Source of the DNA: Paramesorhizobium sp049065735
GTDB lineage: Bacteria; Pseudomonadota; Alphaproteobacteria; Rhizobiales; Rhizobiaceae
Length of the DNA stretch: 64,000 nucleotides
NCBI RefSeq assembly: GCF_049065735.1
Contig: NZ_JBAKHD010000004.1
Span: 124,001 to 188,000, forward strand
Direction of reading: 5' to 3'
Positions 33,114 through 42,437 of this stretch are shown here, piece after piece (the first letter of the stretch is position 1; each line of letters begins with the position of its first letter). The notes below the pieces were generated by a model. That model was not told where the DNA came from and ran no database searches. It saw only the letters and a program-made list of their open reading frames with translations. Position numbers and translations under genes: made by a program.

Positions 33114-33974
33114 ATGACAATTCACGACCCCGATCTCCTGTCAGAATCCGACACCGGCAGCTATCATCCGCTTTTCCGCGATGTGCCGTCGAGCGTGGCG
33201 TTCAACAAGCTGCGCAAGCGGCTGTTGCGGCAGACGCGGCAGGCGCTGGAGGATTTCGCCATGGTCAGGCCCGGCGAGCGCTGGCTGATCGGGCTCTCGG
33301 GCGGCAAGGATTCCTATGGCCTGCTGGCGCTGCTGCTCGATTTAAAATGGCGCGGGCTGCTTCCCGTGGAGCTTCTGGCCTGCAATCTCGACCAGGGGCA
33401 GCCGAATTTTCCCAAGCATGTGCTGCCGGAATTTCTCACGCGCTACGGCATACCGCACCGCATTGAATATCAGGATACCTATTCGGTGGTGACCGACAAG
33501 GTGCCGGAGAGTCAGACTTATTGCTCGCTCTGTTCCCGGCTGAGGCGTGGCAATCTCTATCGCATCGCGCGGGAGGAGGGGTGCTCGGCGCTGGTGCTGG
33601 GACATCACCGCGAAGATATTCTCGAAACCTTCTTCATGAACCTCTTCCATGGCGGCAGGCTCGCGGCGATGCCGCCGAAGCTCCTGAACGACGAGGGCGA
33701 CGTGATGGTGCTGCGCCCGCTCAGCTTCGTGGCGGAGGAAGATCTGGAGAAATTTGCCGCCGCCATGCAGTTTCCCATCATCCCCTGCGATCTCTGCGGC
33801 AGCCAGGACGGCTTGCAGCGCAACGCGATGAAAGCGATGCTCGCTGATATCGAAAAGCGCATGCCGGGCCGCAAGGACACCGTGATCCGCGCGCTCGCCC
33901 ATGTCCGTCCGAGCCATTTGCTGGATCGGACATTGTTCGATTTTGCGGGACTGAAATTAGAGAATGAGGGATAA
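33114..33974 (+). CDS. ttcA: tRNA 2-thiocytidine(32) synthetase TtcA
   Basis: This 286-residue PP-loop ATPase has SGGKDS at 62-67 and the Fe-S-binding cysteines C138-x2-C141 (TYCSLCSR) and C226 (with C229) in IPCDLCGSQDG. TtcA uses a [4Fe-4S] cluster and sulfur to thiolate C32 of some tRNAs. The motif LGHHREDILETFFMNLF is characteristic. It lies 19 bases behind the rpsD terminator and is probably transcribed on its own. Confidence 0.95.
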   Translation: MTIHDPDLLSESDTGSYHPLFRDVPSSVAFNKLRKRLLRQTRQALEDFAMVRPGERWLIGLSGGKDSYGLLALLLDLKWRGLLPVELLACNLDQGQPNFPKHVLPEFLTRYGIPHRIEYQDTYSVVTDKVPESQTYCSLCSRLRRGNLYRIAREEGCSALVLGHHREDILETFFMNLFHGGRLAAMPPKLLNDEGDVMVLRPLSFVAEEDLEKFAAAMQFPIIPCDLCGSQDGLQRNAMKAMLADIEKRMPGRKDTVIRALAHVRPSHLLDRTLFDFAGLKLENEG

Positions 33975-34038
33975 GGGAGTAAGGGAGTATGTTTCCCCTC
34001 CATCTCCCTACTCACTTATTCTTCTATTTCCCTTACTC

Positions 34039-35295
34039 CTAATCCAAATGCACCACGTGCTCCACCGGCGCATTGTGCGGCTGGAACAGCTTTCCACGCT
34101 CGGCGGCGAGCACGAAGATCAGGGCGACGACGCCAAGCACGAAATAACCGGCGGCGATAGGGGTCGTGGTGCCGTTGAAGGTCTGCCCGATAATGGCACC
34201 GATCGTCGCGCCGATCAGCGTCTGGGTGAAGCCCAGCACCGATGACGCTGTTCCCGCTACGGCGCCGAGCGGTTCCATCGCCAGCGAATTGAAATTCGCG
34301 CCGATGGAACCGAAGCAGAACATGATGGTGGCGAACATCGTGATGAAGAGCGGGAAAGGAACCGGCCCGCGCAGCGACAGCACCAGCCAGATCATGCTGA
34401 CAAGGGTGAAGACGATGAGCATGGCGTGCGAGATGCGGCGCATCCCATAGCGCCCGACCAGCCGCGAATTCAGAAAGGAAGACACCGCCATCGCCCCCGC
34501 CACGCCGGCGAAGGCGAGCGGGAACCATTTGCCTAGCTCATAGATATCGACATAGATCTGCTGCGCCGAATTGATGAAGCCGAAGAGCGAGCCGAGCAGG
34601 AAAGAGCTGGCGAGCGTATAGCAGAACGCCACGCGATTGCTGATGACGATACCGAAGCCGCCGATGATGGAGCTTACCGTGAAGGGGCGGCGATCCTCTG
34701 GATGCAGCGTCTCGGGAAGGCGGGAAAAAGTCCACACCATGACCACAAGCGCCATGACGGCCATGGAAGCGAAAATCAGATGCCATTCGCCGAAGAGCAT
34801 GATCATCTGCCCCGTGGCGGGCGCGATGACCGGCAGGATCATGAACACCATCATGACGAGCGACATCACCTCGGCCATCTGGCGTCCGCCGAAGGTGTCG
34901 CGCACGATGGAGACGGCTATGACCCGCGTCGCCGCCGCGCCGACGCCCTGGAGCACGCGGAAGGCGAGGAGGGCGGCGAAACTGTCCGAAAGCGCGGCGC
35001 CGACCGCCGATATAATATAGATGGCAAGGCCGAAGAGCAGAGGCGGACGGCGGCCGAAGCGGTCGCTAAGCGGGCCATAGGCGAGCTGGCAGATGCCGAA
35101 GCCCAGAAAATAGGCGGAGATGACATATTGCCGGTGATTTTCCGAGGCGACGCCGAGGCTCGCGCCGATCTCCTGCAATCCGGGCAGCATGATGTCGATG
35201 GCAAGCGCGTTGATCGCCATCAATGCAGCGATGAGCGCGATGAATTCCACTCGTCCGAGCTGTTTCCTCGGTCGTTCCAATTGTGTCGTTTGCAA
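34039..35295 (-). CDS. MFS drug-resistance transporter, Bcr/CflA type
   Basis: This 418-residue protein is predicted to have 12 transmembrane helices. It has the MFS motif A pattern YGPLSDRFGRRPPLLFGLAI after helix 2, and motif C-like residues in helix 5 (PVIAPATGQMIM). The first helix motif NALAIDIMLPGLQEIGASLG is typical of the DHA1 Bcr/CflA subfamily of proton-driven multidrug exporters. The substrate is unknown. The gene is convergent with ttcA, with only a 64-base T/C-rich gap between them. Confidence 0.92.
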   Translation of the reverse strand: MQTTQLERPRKQLGRVEFIALIAALMAINALAIDIMLPGLQEIGASLGVASENHRQYVISAYFLGFGICQLAYGPLSDRFGRRPPLLFGLAIYIISAVGAALSDSFAALLAFRVLQGVGAAATRVIAVSIVRDTFGGRQMAEVMSLVMMVFMILPVIAPATGQMIMLFGEWHLIFASMAVMALVVMVWTFSRLPETLHPEDRRPFTVSSIIGGFGIVISNRVAFCYTLASSFLLGSLFGFINSAQQIYVDIYELGKWFPLAFAGVAGAMAVSSFLNSRLVGRYGMRRISHAMLIVFTLVSMIWLVLSLRGPVPFPLFITMFATIMFCFGSIGANFNSLAMEPLGAVAGTASSVLGFTQTLIGATIGAIIGQTFNGTTTPIAAGYFVLGVVALIFVLAAERGKLFQPHNAPVEHVVHLD

Positions 35296-35464
35296 AATCG
35301 GTCCTCATAATCCGCTGAAGCATGATCCGGAACCCAACGTCGCGCCGGCAAATGGCAGACAGTTCGGATGGGTCATGCGACGAAAACAAGCGCTTGGGAC
35401 GCCGGGATGCCCCGTTTCAGTCCGGTAATATCCCGTTCAAGCGTAATGAATCAAACAACGCGAA

Positions 35465-35486
35465 AGGCGCCGGAGTGCCGGCGCCT
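35465..35486 (-). terminator. Likely terminator after grxD
   Basis: A perfect 9-bp stem, AGGCGCCGG / CCGGCGCCT, with loop ACTC (minus strand CACT), lies about 36 bases past the grxD stop, in an otherwise gene-free gap. The T-run on the minus strand is short (TTCGCGTTGTTTG). Confidence 0.65.
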
Positions 35487-35521
35487 CGGTAACTTCCGGT
35501 AATGGGAAATTCAACGGCCGG

Positions 35522-35854
35522 TCAAGCTGCCTTGGTGGCAATGCCCTTGCCGGTGAAGAGATCCTGCAGTTCGCCCGCCTGGAACATCTCGCGCACAATA
35601 TCGCAGCCGCCGATGAACTCACCCTTCACATAGAGCTGCGGAATGGTCGGCCAGTTGGAATATTCCTTGATGCCCTGGCGCAGTTCGTCCGAGGAAAGCA
35701 CGTTGATGCCTTTGTAATCGACGCCGATATAGTCGAGGATCTGAACGACCTGTCCGGAAAAACCGCATTGCGGGAAGCCGGGCGTGCCCTTCATGAAAAG
35801 CACGACGTCGTTGTTCTTGACTTCGCTGTCGATCAATTCGCTGATGCCGCTCAT
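35522..35854 (-). CDS. grxD: Monothiol glutaredoxin, Grx4/GrxD family
   Basis: This 110-residue protein has the monothiol active site CGFS at 30-33 in GFPQCGFSGQVVQIL, the glutathione-binding WPTIPQLYVKG and the late GGCDIVREMF. Such proteins carry [2Fe-2S] clusters, often together with BolA, and help iron-sulfur assembly and iron sensing. In related genomes grxD follows bolA directly. Here about 2.7 kb with an AraC gene and a hydrolase gene separates them. Confidence 0.95.
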   Translation of the reverse strand: MSGISELIDSEVKNNDVVLFMKGTPGFPQCGFSGQVVQILDYIGVDYKGINVLSSDELRQGIKEYSNWPTIPQLYVKGEFIGGCDIVREMFQAGELQDLFTGKGIATKAA

Positions 35855-35953
35855 GGGGATCTTCCTTTCCGCGCCGGGGAAGAACCCGGCAAGTAAGTAT
35901 GGCTCAGCTATATTTATTGCAGGACGCGCCGCGGTGCAATGCGATGAAAGCGA

Positions 35954-37015
35954 TTATCCTGACAGGGGAGCCGTCCTTTGCCGGTTTTGCTCGCGCCAGG
36001 CCGCCGGGCTGAGAGAGGTGACGCGCCGGAATTCCCGGTTGAAGTTCGATTTGGTCTGGAAACCCGCCTCCAACATCGCCGATGTCACCGGCATGTCCGT
36101 TTGGCCGAGCAACCGGCAGGCCTCGGCGATTCGGAAGTCGTTGATATATTGCGATACGTTGCGGCCCTTCCGCCTATTGACCGCGCCCGAGATCGCCCGC
36201 GCCGGAACGCCCGCGCGCCGCGCCAGCCGCGATAGGGTCAGGTTCTCGTCGCGAAACAGCTTTTGCTCGGTCATCAGCCGGTCGATGCGGGCGAGCACGT
36301 CCTGATCCTGCGCCGCCATGGCCGCCGTATCTTCCGTCTCCGGGAGAGGAACGGCTTTTGCCCGCGCGGCGATGATTGCCGTGACGCCGAGCAGAAGCAG
36401 CCAGAACAGATTGGCGTTTCCTACCAGCAGCGCGGCATTCCTGCCCTTGCTCCATTCGAAATCGAGAAATATCGCCAGATCGAACAAGGCCGACAGGCAA
36501 AGCGACGCGGCGGCGAGAACAAGCGCCCGGTGCGCCGCGACCGCGCCTTCAAGCCGCGCCTCGTCCAGGCTATCAGGTCCCGTGCGGCCAAGGTTGAGGA
36601 TAGCCAGCGCGTATCCGATGAAGAGCGCGATCAGCGCCGCGTCGATCCATTCCTGCGCCAGCAGCAGCAATAGGACGATGCCCACCGGCGGCCCGGCTAT
36701 GGAAAGCCACTGTATGGAGTTTTTATCGCGGTGAATGAGGCTGCGAAAGCTGGCCAGCACCAATGGCGGAACGCAGCCGGCAACCACGGGAAGCACATAA
36801 CGCAGCTCCCTGATGTCATACCCCCAGCGCAAGCCGACGATGACCGACTGCACGGCGCATAGCGCGACCAGCGCCAGAAACGGCCGGTTGCCCCCGGCGT
36901 ACCCATGGTTACGCAGCAGCGAGGCAAGCAGGATCGCAAGCAGCATGGCGACGGCGAAGGGAAGGGGAATGAAGATCACGGCACGCTTCGGACTGATGTT
37001 TGACCCGTCCATCAT
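35954..37015 (-). CDS. AraC-family regulator with N-terminal membrane domain
   Basis: The 353-residue protein has about seven hydrophobic helices in residues 10-225 (for example FAVAMLLAILLASLLRNHGY, FWLLLLGVTAIIAARAK). A C-terminal AraC domain follows (about 245-350), with two HTHs (LTLSRLARRAGVPARAISGA and VTSAMLEAGFQTKSNFNREF). It is a membrane-bound regulator that probably senses an envelope or extracellular signal. It is divergent from a secreted alpha/beta hydrolase, its likely target. Confidence 0.88.
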   Translation of the reverse strand: MMDGSNISPKRAVIFIPLPFAVAMLLAILLASLLRNHGYAGGNRPFLALVALCAVQSVIVGLRWGYDIRELRYVLPVVAGCVPPLVLASFRSLIHRDKNSIQWLSIAGPPVGIVLLLLLAQEWIDAALIALFIGYALAILNLGRTGPDSLDEARLEGAVAAHRALVLAAASLCLSALFDLAIFLDFEWSKGRNAALLVGNANLFWLLLLGVTAIIAARAKAVPLPETEDTAAMAAQDQDVLARIDRLMTEQKLFRDENLTLSRLARRAGVPARAISGAVNRRKGRNVSQYINDFRIAEACRLLGQTDMPVTSAMLEAGFQTKSNFNREFRRVTSLSPAAWREQNRQRTAPLSG

Positions 37016-37119
37016 GGCCTGGAATGCGATCGAAGGCGACCTTGATCATGATCGAGGACGCTGGAAAGGCGCGATGGCTGCAAGGGTTTTCCGGTGTTAT
37101 CAACCCGGAGCAAAAAATT

Positions 37120-38184
37120 ATGCGACTTCATATTTTATCATTGGCGGCATTGCTTTGCGCCACCGTCGCGCCTTGCCATGCAGACGAGGCGGGCGTACGG
37201 CAGATCGGCGTAGCCGCCCCGCAACGCGGCCAAGAACTAGCGGTTACGGTGTGGTATCCCGCTGAAACCGGCGGCACTTCGGTCCTGATCGGCGACAACG
37301 CGTTGTTCAAGGGCTCGCAGGCATTCCGGGACGCGCCCGCCGCCAAAGGGCGCTTTCCACTGGTTCTGCTGTCACACGGATCGGGCGGCCGTGCCGAGGG
37401 AATGGGCTGGCTGGCGACAGAGCTGGCGAAAGCAGGCTTTGTTGTGGCTGGTCCCAATCATCCCGGTACGACCAGTGGCGATTCGACCCCTGCCGACACA
37501 CCCAAAATATGGGAACGGACGCAGGATCTGACCGCAATCATGGACAGGCTGACGACCGATCCGCAATGGCGCAACACCATTGACCCGGACCGCATTGGTG
37601 TGGTCGGCTTCTCGCTGGGAGGAACCGCCGCCATGGAAATCGCAGGCGCGCGGGCCAATCTCGAAGCCTTTGCCCGCTATTGCGACAACTACACGAAATG
37701 GGATTGTGCCTGGTTCGGAGGCGGCAAGGGCTATGTCGGCGGTAAAATGGTCAAGGTAGACAAAGTCGACCTGCGCAAAATCGACAGAACCCGTTTCGAG
37801 CAATCCAACCTCGACCGCCGCATCAAGACGGCCGTGCTGATCGATCCGGGCCTTGCCCAGGCCTATGATTCCCAAAGCCTCAAGGAAATCGCCATCCCGA
37901 TGCATTTCATCAATCTGGGCAGTGGGAGCGAAATACCGCCGGGTGTCATCGCGGACAAACTCGCTTCGCTCACGCCGCGTGGGACTTATGTGACGGTGAA
38001 AGACGCAAATCATTTCAGCTTTCTGCCCGAATGCAAGGAAGGCAGCGCCGATTTGCTGAAATCAATGAAGGAAATCGACCCGGTTTGTGAAGACAGCGGC
38101 AAGCGCTCGCGGGCGGATATTCATTCGGAACTGTCCCGCCTTGTGCTGGAGGCGCTGAAGGGAAGCCTGAAAGCGGGATTTTAA
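37120..38184 (+). CDS. Secreted dienelactone-hydrolase-like alpha/beta hydrolase
   Basis: The 354-residue protein has a signal peptide (MRLHILSLAALLCATVAPCH, ending ADA-like). The alpha/beta-hydrolase motifs are LVLLSHGSGGRAEGMGWLAT (oxyanion region), GVVGFSLGGTAAMEI (nucleophile Ser in GFSLGG), LIDPG and KDANHFSFLPEC (His). This resembles PAF-acetylhydrolase-like or dienelactone-hydrolase-like esterases. The frame extends back to 37000, but the ATG at 37120 opens the signal peptide. Four cysteines in the mature part could pair in the periplasm. The substrate is unknown. Confidence 0.85.
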   Translation: MRLHILSLAALLCATVAPCHADEAGVRQIGVAAPQRGQELAVTVWYPAETGGTSVLIGDNALFKGSQAFRDAPAAKGRFPLVLLSHGSGGRAEGMGWLATELAKAGFVVAGPNHPGTTSGDSTPADTPKIWERTQDLTAIMDRLTTDPQWRNTIDPDRIGVVGFSLGGTAAMEIAGARANLEAFARYCDNYTKWDCAWFGGGKGYVGGKMVKVDKVDLRKIDRTRFEQSNLDRRIKTAVLIDPGLAQAYDSQSLKEIAIPMHFINLGSGSEIPPGVIADKLASLTPRGTYVTVKDANHFSFLPECKEGSADLLKSMKEIDPVCEDSGKRSRADIHSELSRLVLEALKGSLKAGF

Positions 38185-38292
38185 GATGTAAAATCAGCGG
38201 CGGTTGTCGTCTGATTGAGAGAGGACCATCGCTGATCAGAAAAGCGCCTTGGCAAGTGCGGCGCTCGACTATCAGCGATTTCCTCTATCCAA

Positions 38293-38475
38293 CCGTCATC
38301 CTCGGGCTTGACCCGAGGATCCACGGCTAAGGGCGGAAACGGAGTTATCACTCTCGACAGGATCGCTGAATATGGCGGGCATATTGATCGCACCTTTGCT
38401 GGAATGCGTAGATGCGACGAAAACGTCAGTGCTACTCAGCCATGGATCCTCGGGGCAAGCCCGAGGATGACGGCT
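38293..38475. repeat. Palindromic repeat, CGTCATCC...GGATCCA type, copy C
   Basis: The left arm, CCGTCATCCTCGGGCTTGAC followed by CCGAGGATCCACGGC, is matched by a right-arm reverse complement ending in GCCCGAGGATGACGG. About 110 bases lie between. Each arm has its own hairpin, CCTCGGG/CCCGAGG. It occupies the middle of the 345-base gap between the hydrolase gene and bolA, and the rest of the gap shows no gene. Confidence 0.85.
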
Positions 38476-38529
38476 GGAGAAGGAGGCGCTTGAGAAGAAG
38501 CGCTGTCCCGCAACAGCCTTTGGGACGTC

Positions 38530-38763
38530 TTACTCCGGCGCGCTCGTCTGCAGCGCCAACGCGTGCAGCACGCCGCCCATATTGCCCTTGAGGGCGTCGT
38601 AGACCATCTGGTGCTGCTGGACGCGGGATTTGCCGCGGAAGCTTTCGGCGACGACTTCGGCAGCATAGTGGTCGCCATCGCCGGCGAGGTCACGGATCGT
38701 CACCTTCGCGTCGGGAATCGCGTCCTCGATCATTTTCTGAATGTCGCGTGCGTCCATTGCCAT
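38530..38763 (-). CDS. bolA: BolA family protein
   Basis: This 77-residue protein, MAMDARDIQKMIEDAIPDAK and onward, has the BolA fold with GDGDHYAAEVVAESFRGKSR and the conserved His in RVQQHQMVYDAL. It belongs to the small BolA/IbaG type that pairs with Grx4 proteins to bind an Fe-S cluster. The start at 38763 is chosen because GGGGAG lies 8 bases upstream. It follows purL on the same strand, as is usual in this class. Confidence 0.92.
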   Translation of the reverse strand: MAMDARDIQKMIEDAIPDAKVTIRDLAGDGDHYAAEVVAESFRGKSRVQQHQMVYDALKGNMGGVLHALALQTSAPE

Positions 38764-38883
38764 TTGTCGTCTCCCCATGCAGGCGGTCGATCCCGCATTT
38801 GATTCTCGTCTTCGAGTCGCGGAATGCCATCCTCACCATGATATGGAGAGGATGGCCGGTAGCGTCAATCCGTGTCTTGGGTG

Positions 38884-41097
38884 CTATTCCGCCGCGCCGC
38901 CCATATAGGCCGGGAACCAGCCTTCATAAGCGTGCGTCAGCGCCTCGACCGTAACGCTGAGTACGCCTTCGACCGCAAGCGCGGTGCCGCCGACAGTGCC
39001 CAGTGTACGGAAGGGTACGCCCGCGCCTTCGGCGTTGAGCGTGATGAGCCGCGCCATGTCGGGCTTGGCGGCGACGAGGTAGCGGGCCTGGTCCTCGCCG
39101 AAGAGGAGCGCATGGCGCGGGCCTTCGCCGATATTGACCGACGCGCCCTTGCCGGACTTGATGCACATCTCCGCGAGCGCGATGGCAAGGCCGCCATCGG
39201 AGAGGTCGTGGCAGGCGGTCAGCTGGCCGTTGCGGATGGCCGAACGGACGAAATCGCCATTGCGCTTCTCGATGCCCAGGTCCACCGGGGGCGGCGGGCC
39301 ATCGGCGCGGTCATGCAGGTCGCGGAGATAGACGGATTGGCCCAGATGCGTGCCGTCGCCGCCGAGCAGCACCAGCACGTCGCCTTCCTCCATCCCGCCG
39401 ATGCGGGCCATCTTGCTCCAGTCGGGGATGAGGCCGACGCCCGCAATAGTCGGGGTGGGGAGGATCGCCTCGCCATTCGTCTCGTTATAGAGCGAGACAT
39501 TGCCCGAGACGATGGGGAAGGCGAGGGCCCGGCAGGCTTCGCCGATGCCGCCGATGGCCTTGACCAGTTGTCCCATGATTTCCGGCTTCTCCGGATTGCC
39601 GAAATTGAGGTTATCTGTCGCCGCCAGCGGCTCCGCGCCCACGGCGGTGAGGTTGCGCCAGCACTCCGCGACGGCCTGCTTGCCGCCTTCGAACGGATCG
39701 GCCTCGACATAGCGCGGCGTCACGTCAGAGGAGAAGGCGAGGGCCTTGGTCTCGTGGCCGTCGACGCGCACGACACCGGCATCGCCGCCCGGAATCTGCA
39801 GCGAATTGCCCTGAATCAGCGTGTCATACTGCTCATAGACCCAGCGGCGCGAGGAAAGATCGGGCGAGCCAATGAGCTTGAGCAGCGCGGCGGCGTAATC
39901 CGTAACCTCCGGTACGCTCTCGGGGCTTAGCGGCGCATGGCGGCCCGGCTCTTTCCACGGACGGTCATATTCCGGCGCTTCGTCGCCCAGTTCCTTGATC
40001 GGCAGATTGGCGACTTCCTGACCTTGATGCAGGATGCGGAAGCGCAGATCGTCCGTCGTCTTGCCGACGATGGCGAAGTCGAGGCCCCATTTGCGGAAGA
40101 TCGCTTCGGCTTCCTTTTCTTTCTCCGGCTTCAGCACCATGAGCATGCGCTCCTGGCTTTCGGAGAGCATCATCTCATAGGCGGTCATGTTCTCTTCGCG
40201 CACCGGCACATGGTCGAGGTTGAGCTCGATGCCGAGATCGCCCTTGGCGCCCATTTCTACCGCCGAGCAGGTGAGGCCCGCCGCGCCCATGTCCTGAATG
40301 GCGATGACCGCGCCCGACGCCATCAGTTCTAGGCAGGCTTCGAGCAGGCACTTTTCGGTGAAGGGGTCACCGACCTGCACGGTCGGGCGCTTCTCCTCGA
40401 TGGACTCGTCGAATTCGGCTGATGCCATTGTCGCACCGCCGACGCCGTCGCGGCCCGTCTTGGCGCCGAGATAGACAACCGGCAGGCCGACGCCTTCGGC
40501 CTTGGAATAGAAGATCGCGTCGGTCCTGGCGAGACCGGCAGCAAAGGCGTTGACGAGGATATTGCCATTATAGCGCTTGTCGAAATTCACTTCGCCGCCG
40601 ACCGTCGGAACGCCGAAGGAATTGCCATAGCCGCCGATGCCGGAAACCACGCCGGAGATGAGATGCCGGGTCTTGGGATGATCAGGCGCGCCGAAGCGCA
40701 GCGCGTTCATCGCAGCAATGGGACGCGCGCCCATGGTGAACACGTCGCGCAAGATGCCGCCGACGCCTGTCGCCGCGCCCTGATAGGGCTCGATATAGGA
40801 GGGGTGGTTGTGGCTTTCCATCTTGAAGACCACGCAATCGCCATCGCCGATATCGACGACGCCGGCATTCTCGCCCGGCCCCTGGATAACCTGCGGCCCC
40901 GACGTGGGCAACGTGCGCAGCCATTTCTTGGAGGATTTATAGGAGCAATGCTCGTTCCACATGGCCGAGAAAATGCCGAGCTCCGTGAAGGTAGGCTCGC
41001 GGCCGATCAGGTCGAGAATGCGCTGATACTCATCCGGCTTCAGGCCATGGGCGGCGATCAGGTCAGGCGTGATGGCGATGTCGTTGCGAATGGTCAT
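38884..41097 (-). CDS. purL: Phosphoribosylformylglycinamidine synthase subunit PurL
   Basis: This is the small-type PurL (737 residues), the ATP-dependent synthetase of the fourth purine step. It works with PurQ (glutaminase) and PurS, both encoded at 46.9-48.3 kb. Motifs include FTELGIFSAMWNEHCSYKSS, KMESHNHPSYIEPYQGAATG and the late CHDLSDGGLAIALAEM. The start at 41097 gives MTIRNDIAITPDLIAAHGLK. The separation of purL from purQ by more than 5 kb of accessory genes is unusual for this gene order. Confidence 0.97.
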   Translation of the reverse strand: MTIRNDIAITPDLIAAHGLKPDEYQRILDLIGREPTFTELGIFSAMWNEHCSYKSSKKWLRTLPTSGPQVIQGPGENAGVVDIGDGDCVVFKMESHNHPSYIEPYQGAATGVGGILRDVFTMGARPIAAMNALRFGAPDHPKTRHLISGVVSGIGGYGNSFGVPTVGGEVNFDKRYNGNILVNAFAAGLARTDAIFYSKAEGVGLPVVYLGAKTGRDGVGGATMASAEFDESIEEKRPTVQVGDPFTEKCLLEACLELMASGAVIAIQDMGAAGLTCSAVEMGAKGDLGIELNLDHVPVREENMTAYEMMLSESQERMLMVLKPEKEKEAEAIFRKWGLDFAIVGKTTDDLRFRILHQGQEVANLPIKELGDEAPEYDRPWKEPGRHAPLSPESVPEVTDYAAALLKLIGSPDLSSRRWVYEQYDTLIQGNSLQIPGGDAGVVRVDGHETKALAFSSDVTPRYVEADPFEGGKQAVAECWRNLTAVGAEPLAATDNLNFGNPEKPEIMGQLVKAIGGIGEACRALAFPIVSGNVSLYNETNGEAILPTPTIAGVGLIPDWSKMARIGGMEEGDVLVLLGGDGTHLGQSVYLRDLHDRADGPPPPVDLGIEKRNGDFVRSAIRNGQLTACHDLSDGGLAIALAEMCIKSGKGASVNIGEGPRHALLFGEDQARYLVAAKPDMARLITLNAEGAGVPFRTLGTVGGTALAVEGVLSVTVEALTHAYEGWFPAYMGGAAE

Positions 41098-41282
41098 TCT
41101 GTCCGGTTTCTTCTTCGTTCGGCCCAACGGGCGCTGCCGATTGTTTGCTTGGGCCTATAATGCAGTTCCTCTTTCGATGGAAGGCTCGGGGACCGGTTCC
41201 CGGTATTTGCGCGGCTTAAACATGGGGCAACTTTTCTCTGGGATGTTCGTTGAACACAGTTGAGGCGACAGGAAAGACTCCT

Positions 41283-42434
41283 ATGTGGCGCTCGCTACGG
41301 ATCAGAACGCTCATTGCCGGCTTGCTGCTGGCCGTAAGTCTCGGGGGAGCGGAGGCGAAAGACCCGCAAGGCGCGCTCGGGGCGAATTTCAATGAGCATC
41401 TCGCGGATTTGCGGTTCGACGAGTTGGAGCTAGGTCAGACAAAATGGGTGCGCGGCTTCTATGCGATGCCGCTGGCCGACAAAAAAGCGCCCATGGACGA
41501 TCCCGGAATTCGCAAGTTTCTGCAGGCGAGGGAACGCGGTTATGGAGTCGTGCTCAACATGAAATTCCCGTATCAGAGGCGGGCCTTTCCCAAGCCTGGA
41601 ACACCTCAAATGGCCCGGGAGATGCGGCGGGTGACGAAACTGCTGAATGCGGTGATGGGCCGGGTGGACATTCTGGTCATCGGAAACGAACCGTTCATCG
41701 AGAGCCGCCGCACGGACCGCAACGAGAATTTGAACGCGTTCTACGAATACATCACCAAGCAAGTAATAGCCTTCCGTCGCGACAGTTGCGGGGCCAACTG
41801 TTCGACGCAGCTATATCTTGGTGCGCTCAATGGTCTGCAGAGGGCAAAGAATCACACCGCTGCAACCGACCGCTGGGTCCGCTACGCTGCAAGTGAGCCG
41901 GACATAAGGGGCGTGGACATCCATCCCCATGTGGCTTCGATCGAAGACTCCCGGCCTTTCGTCGATTATGTGCTGCAACGGCTTCGGCCTGACCAGCGAT
42001 TTCTGGTCACCGAGTTTTCGCTGGTCCGCCACTGGAAGAAGCATCTGACCGATGTTGCTCCCGCCGGTTTCCTCAGCCGGTACGACATGGCGGCAAATTT
42101 GAAGGTCTGGCAGGTAATCGGCGCCGCGATCAAATCTCCGTTTCCTCAGGCAAAGTGGAACGACTTCCTGGCTTCGAGTCCATGGTATGAAAGCCGGAGG
42201 AACTATATCTGCAACCAAATGGCGTTGTTTCGCGCCACCAGGCGTTTAGCGGTTGCGACCCACGGATATATACAGGGCCGCTCGGCAGCCACGAACTGGG
42301 GGCCGGACAAAACGCCCTGGTTGCTCAATAGCGTATTCGCGCAGCAGACTGTGCGGAGTTGGCCGGACGGTACGCCTGGCCGCGGATATGCCTGGATCGA
42401 CAATTTCCGCCGTTGCGCCGAAGCCAATCCTTAA
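41283..42434 (+). CDS. Secreted glycoside-hydrolase-like protein
   Basis: The 383-residue protein has a signal peptide (MWRSLRIRTLIAGLLLAVSL, ending AEA). The fold looks like a TIM barrel of the GH-A clan. ILVIGNEPF (Glu136, NEP motif) would be the acid/base on strand 4, and FLVTEFSLV (Glu244) the nucleophile on strand 7. GVDIHPHV is a typical strand-6 pattern. The exact family and sugar are not recognised. A TTG start at 41250 is possible. It is divergent from purL and convergent with the MocR gene. Confidence 0.7.
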   Translation: MWRSLRIRTLIAGLLLAVSLGGAEAKDPQGALGANFNEHLADLRFDELELGQTKWVRGFYAMPLADKKAPMDDPGIRKFLQARERGYGVVLNMKFPYQRRAFPKPGTPQMAREMRRVTKLLNAVMGRVDILVIGNEPFIESRRTDRNENLNAFYEYITKQVIAFRRDSCGANCSTQLYLGALNGLQRAKNHTAATDRWVRYAASEPDIRGVDIHPHVASIEDSRPFVDYVLQRLRPDQRFLVTEFSLVRHWKKHLTDVAPAGFLSRYDMAANLKVWQVIGAAIKSPFPQAKWNDFLASSPWYESRRNYICNQMALFRATRRLAVATHGYIQGRSAATNWGPDKTPWLLNSVFAQQTVRSWPDGTPGRGYAWIDNFRRCAEANP

Positions 42435-42437
42435 TGC

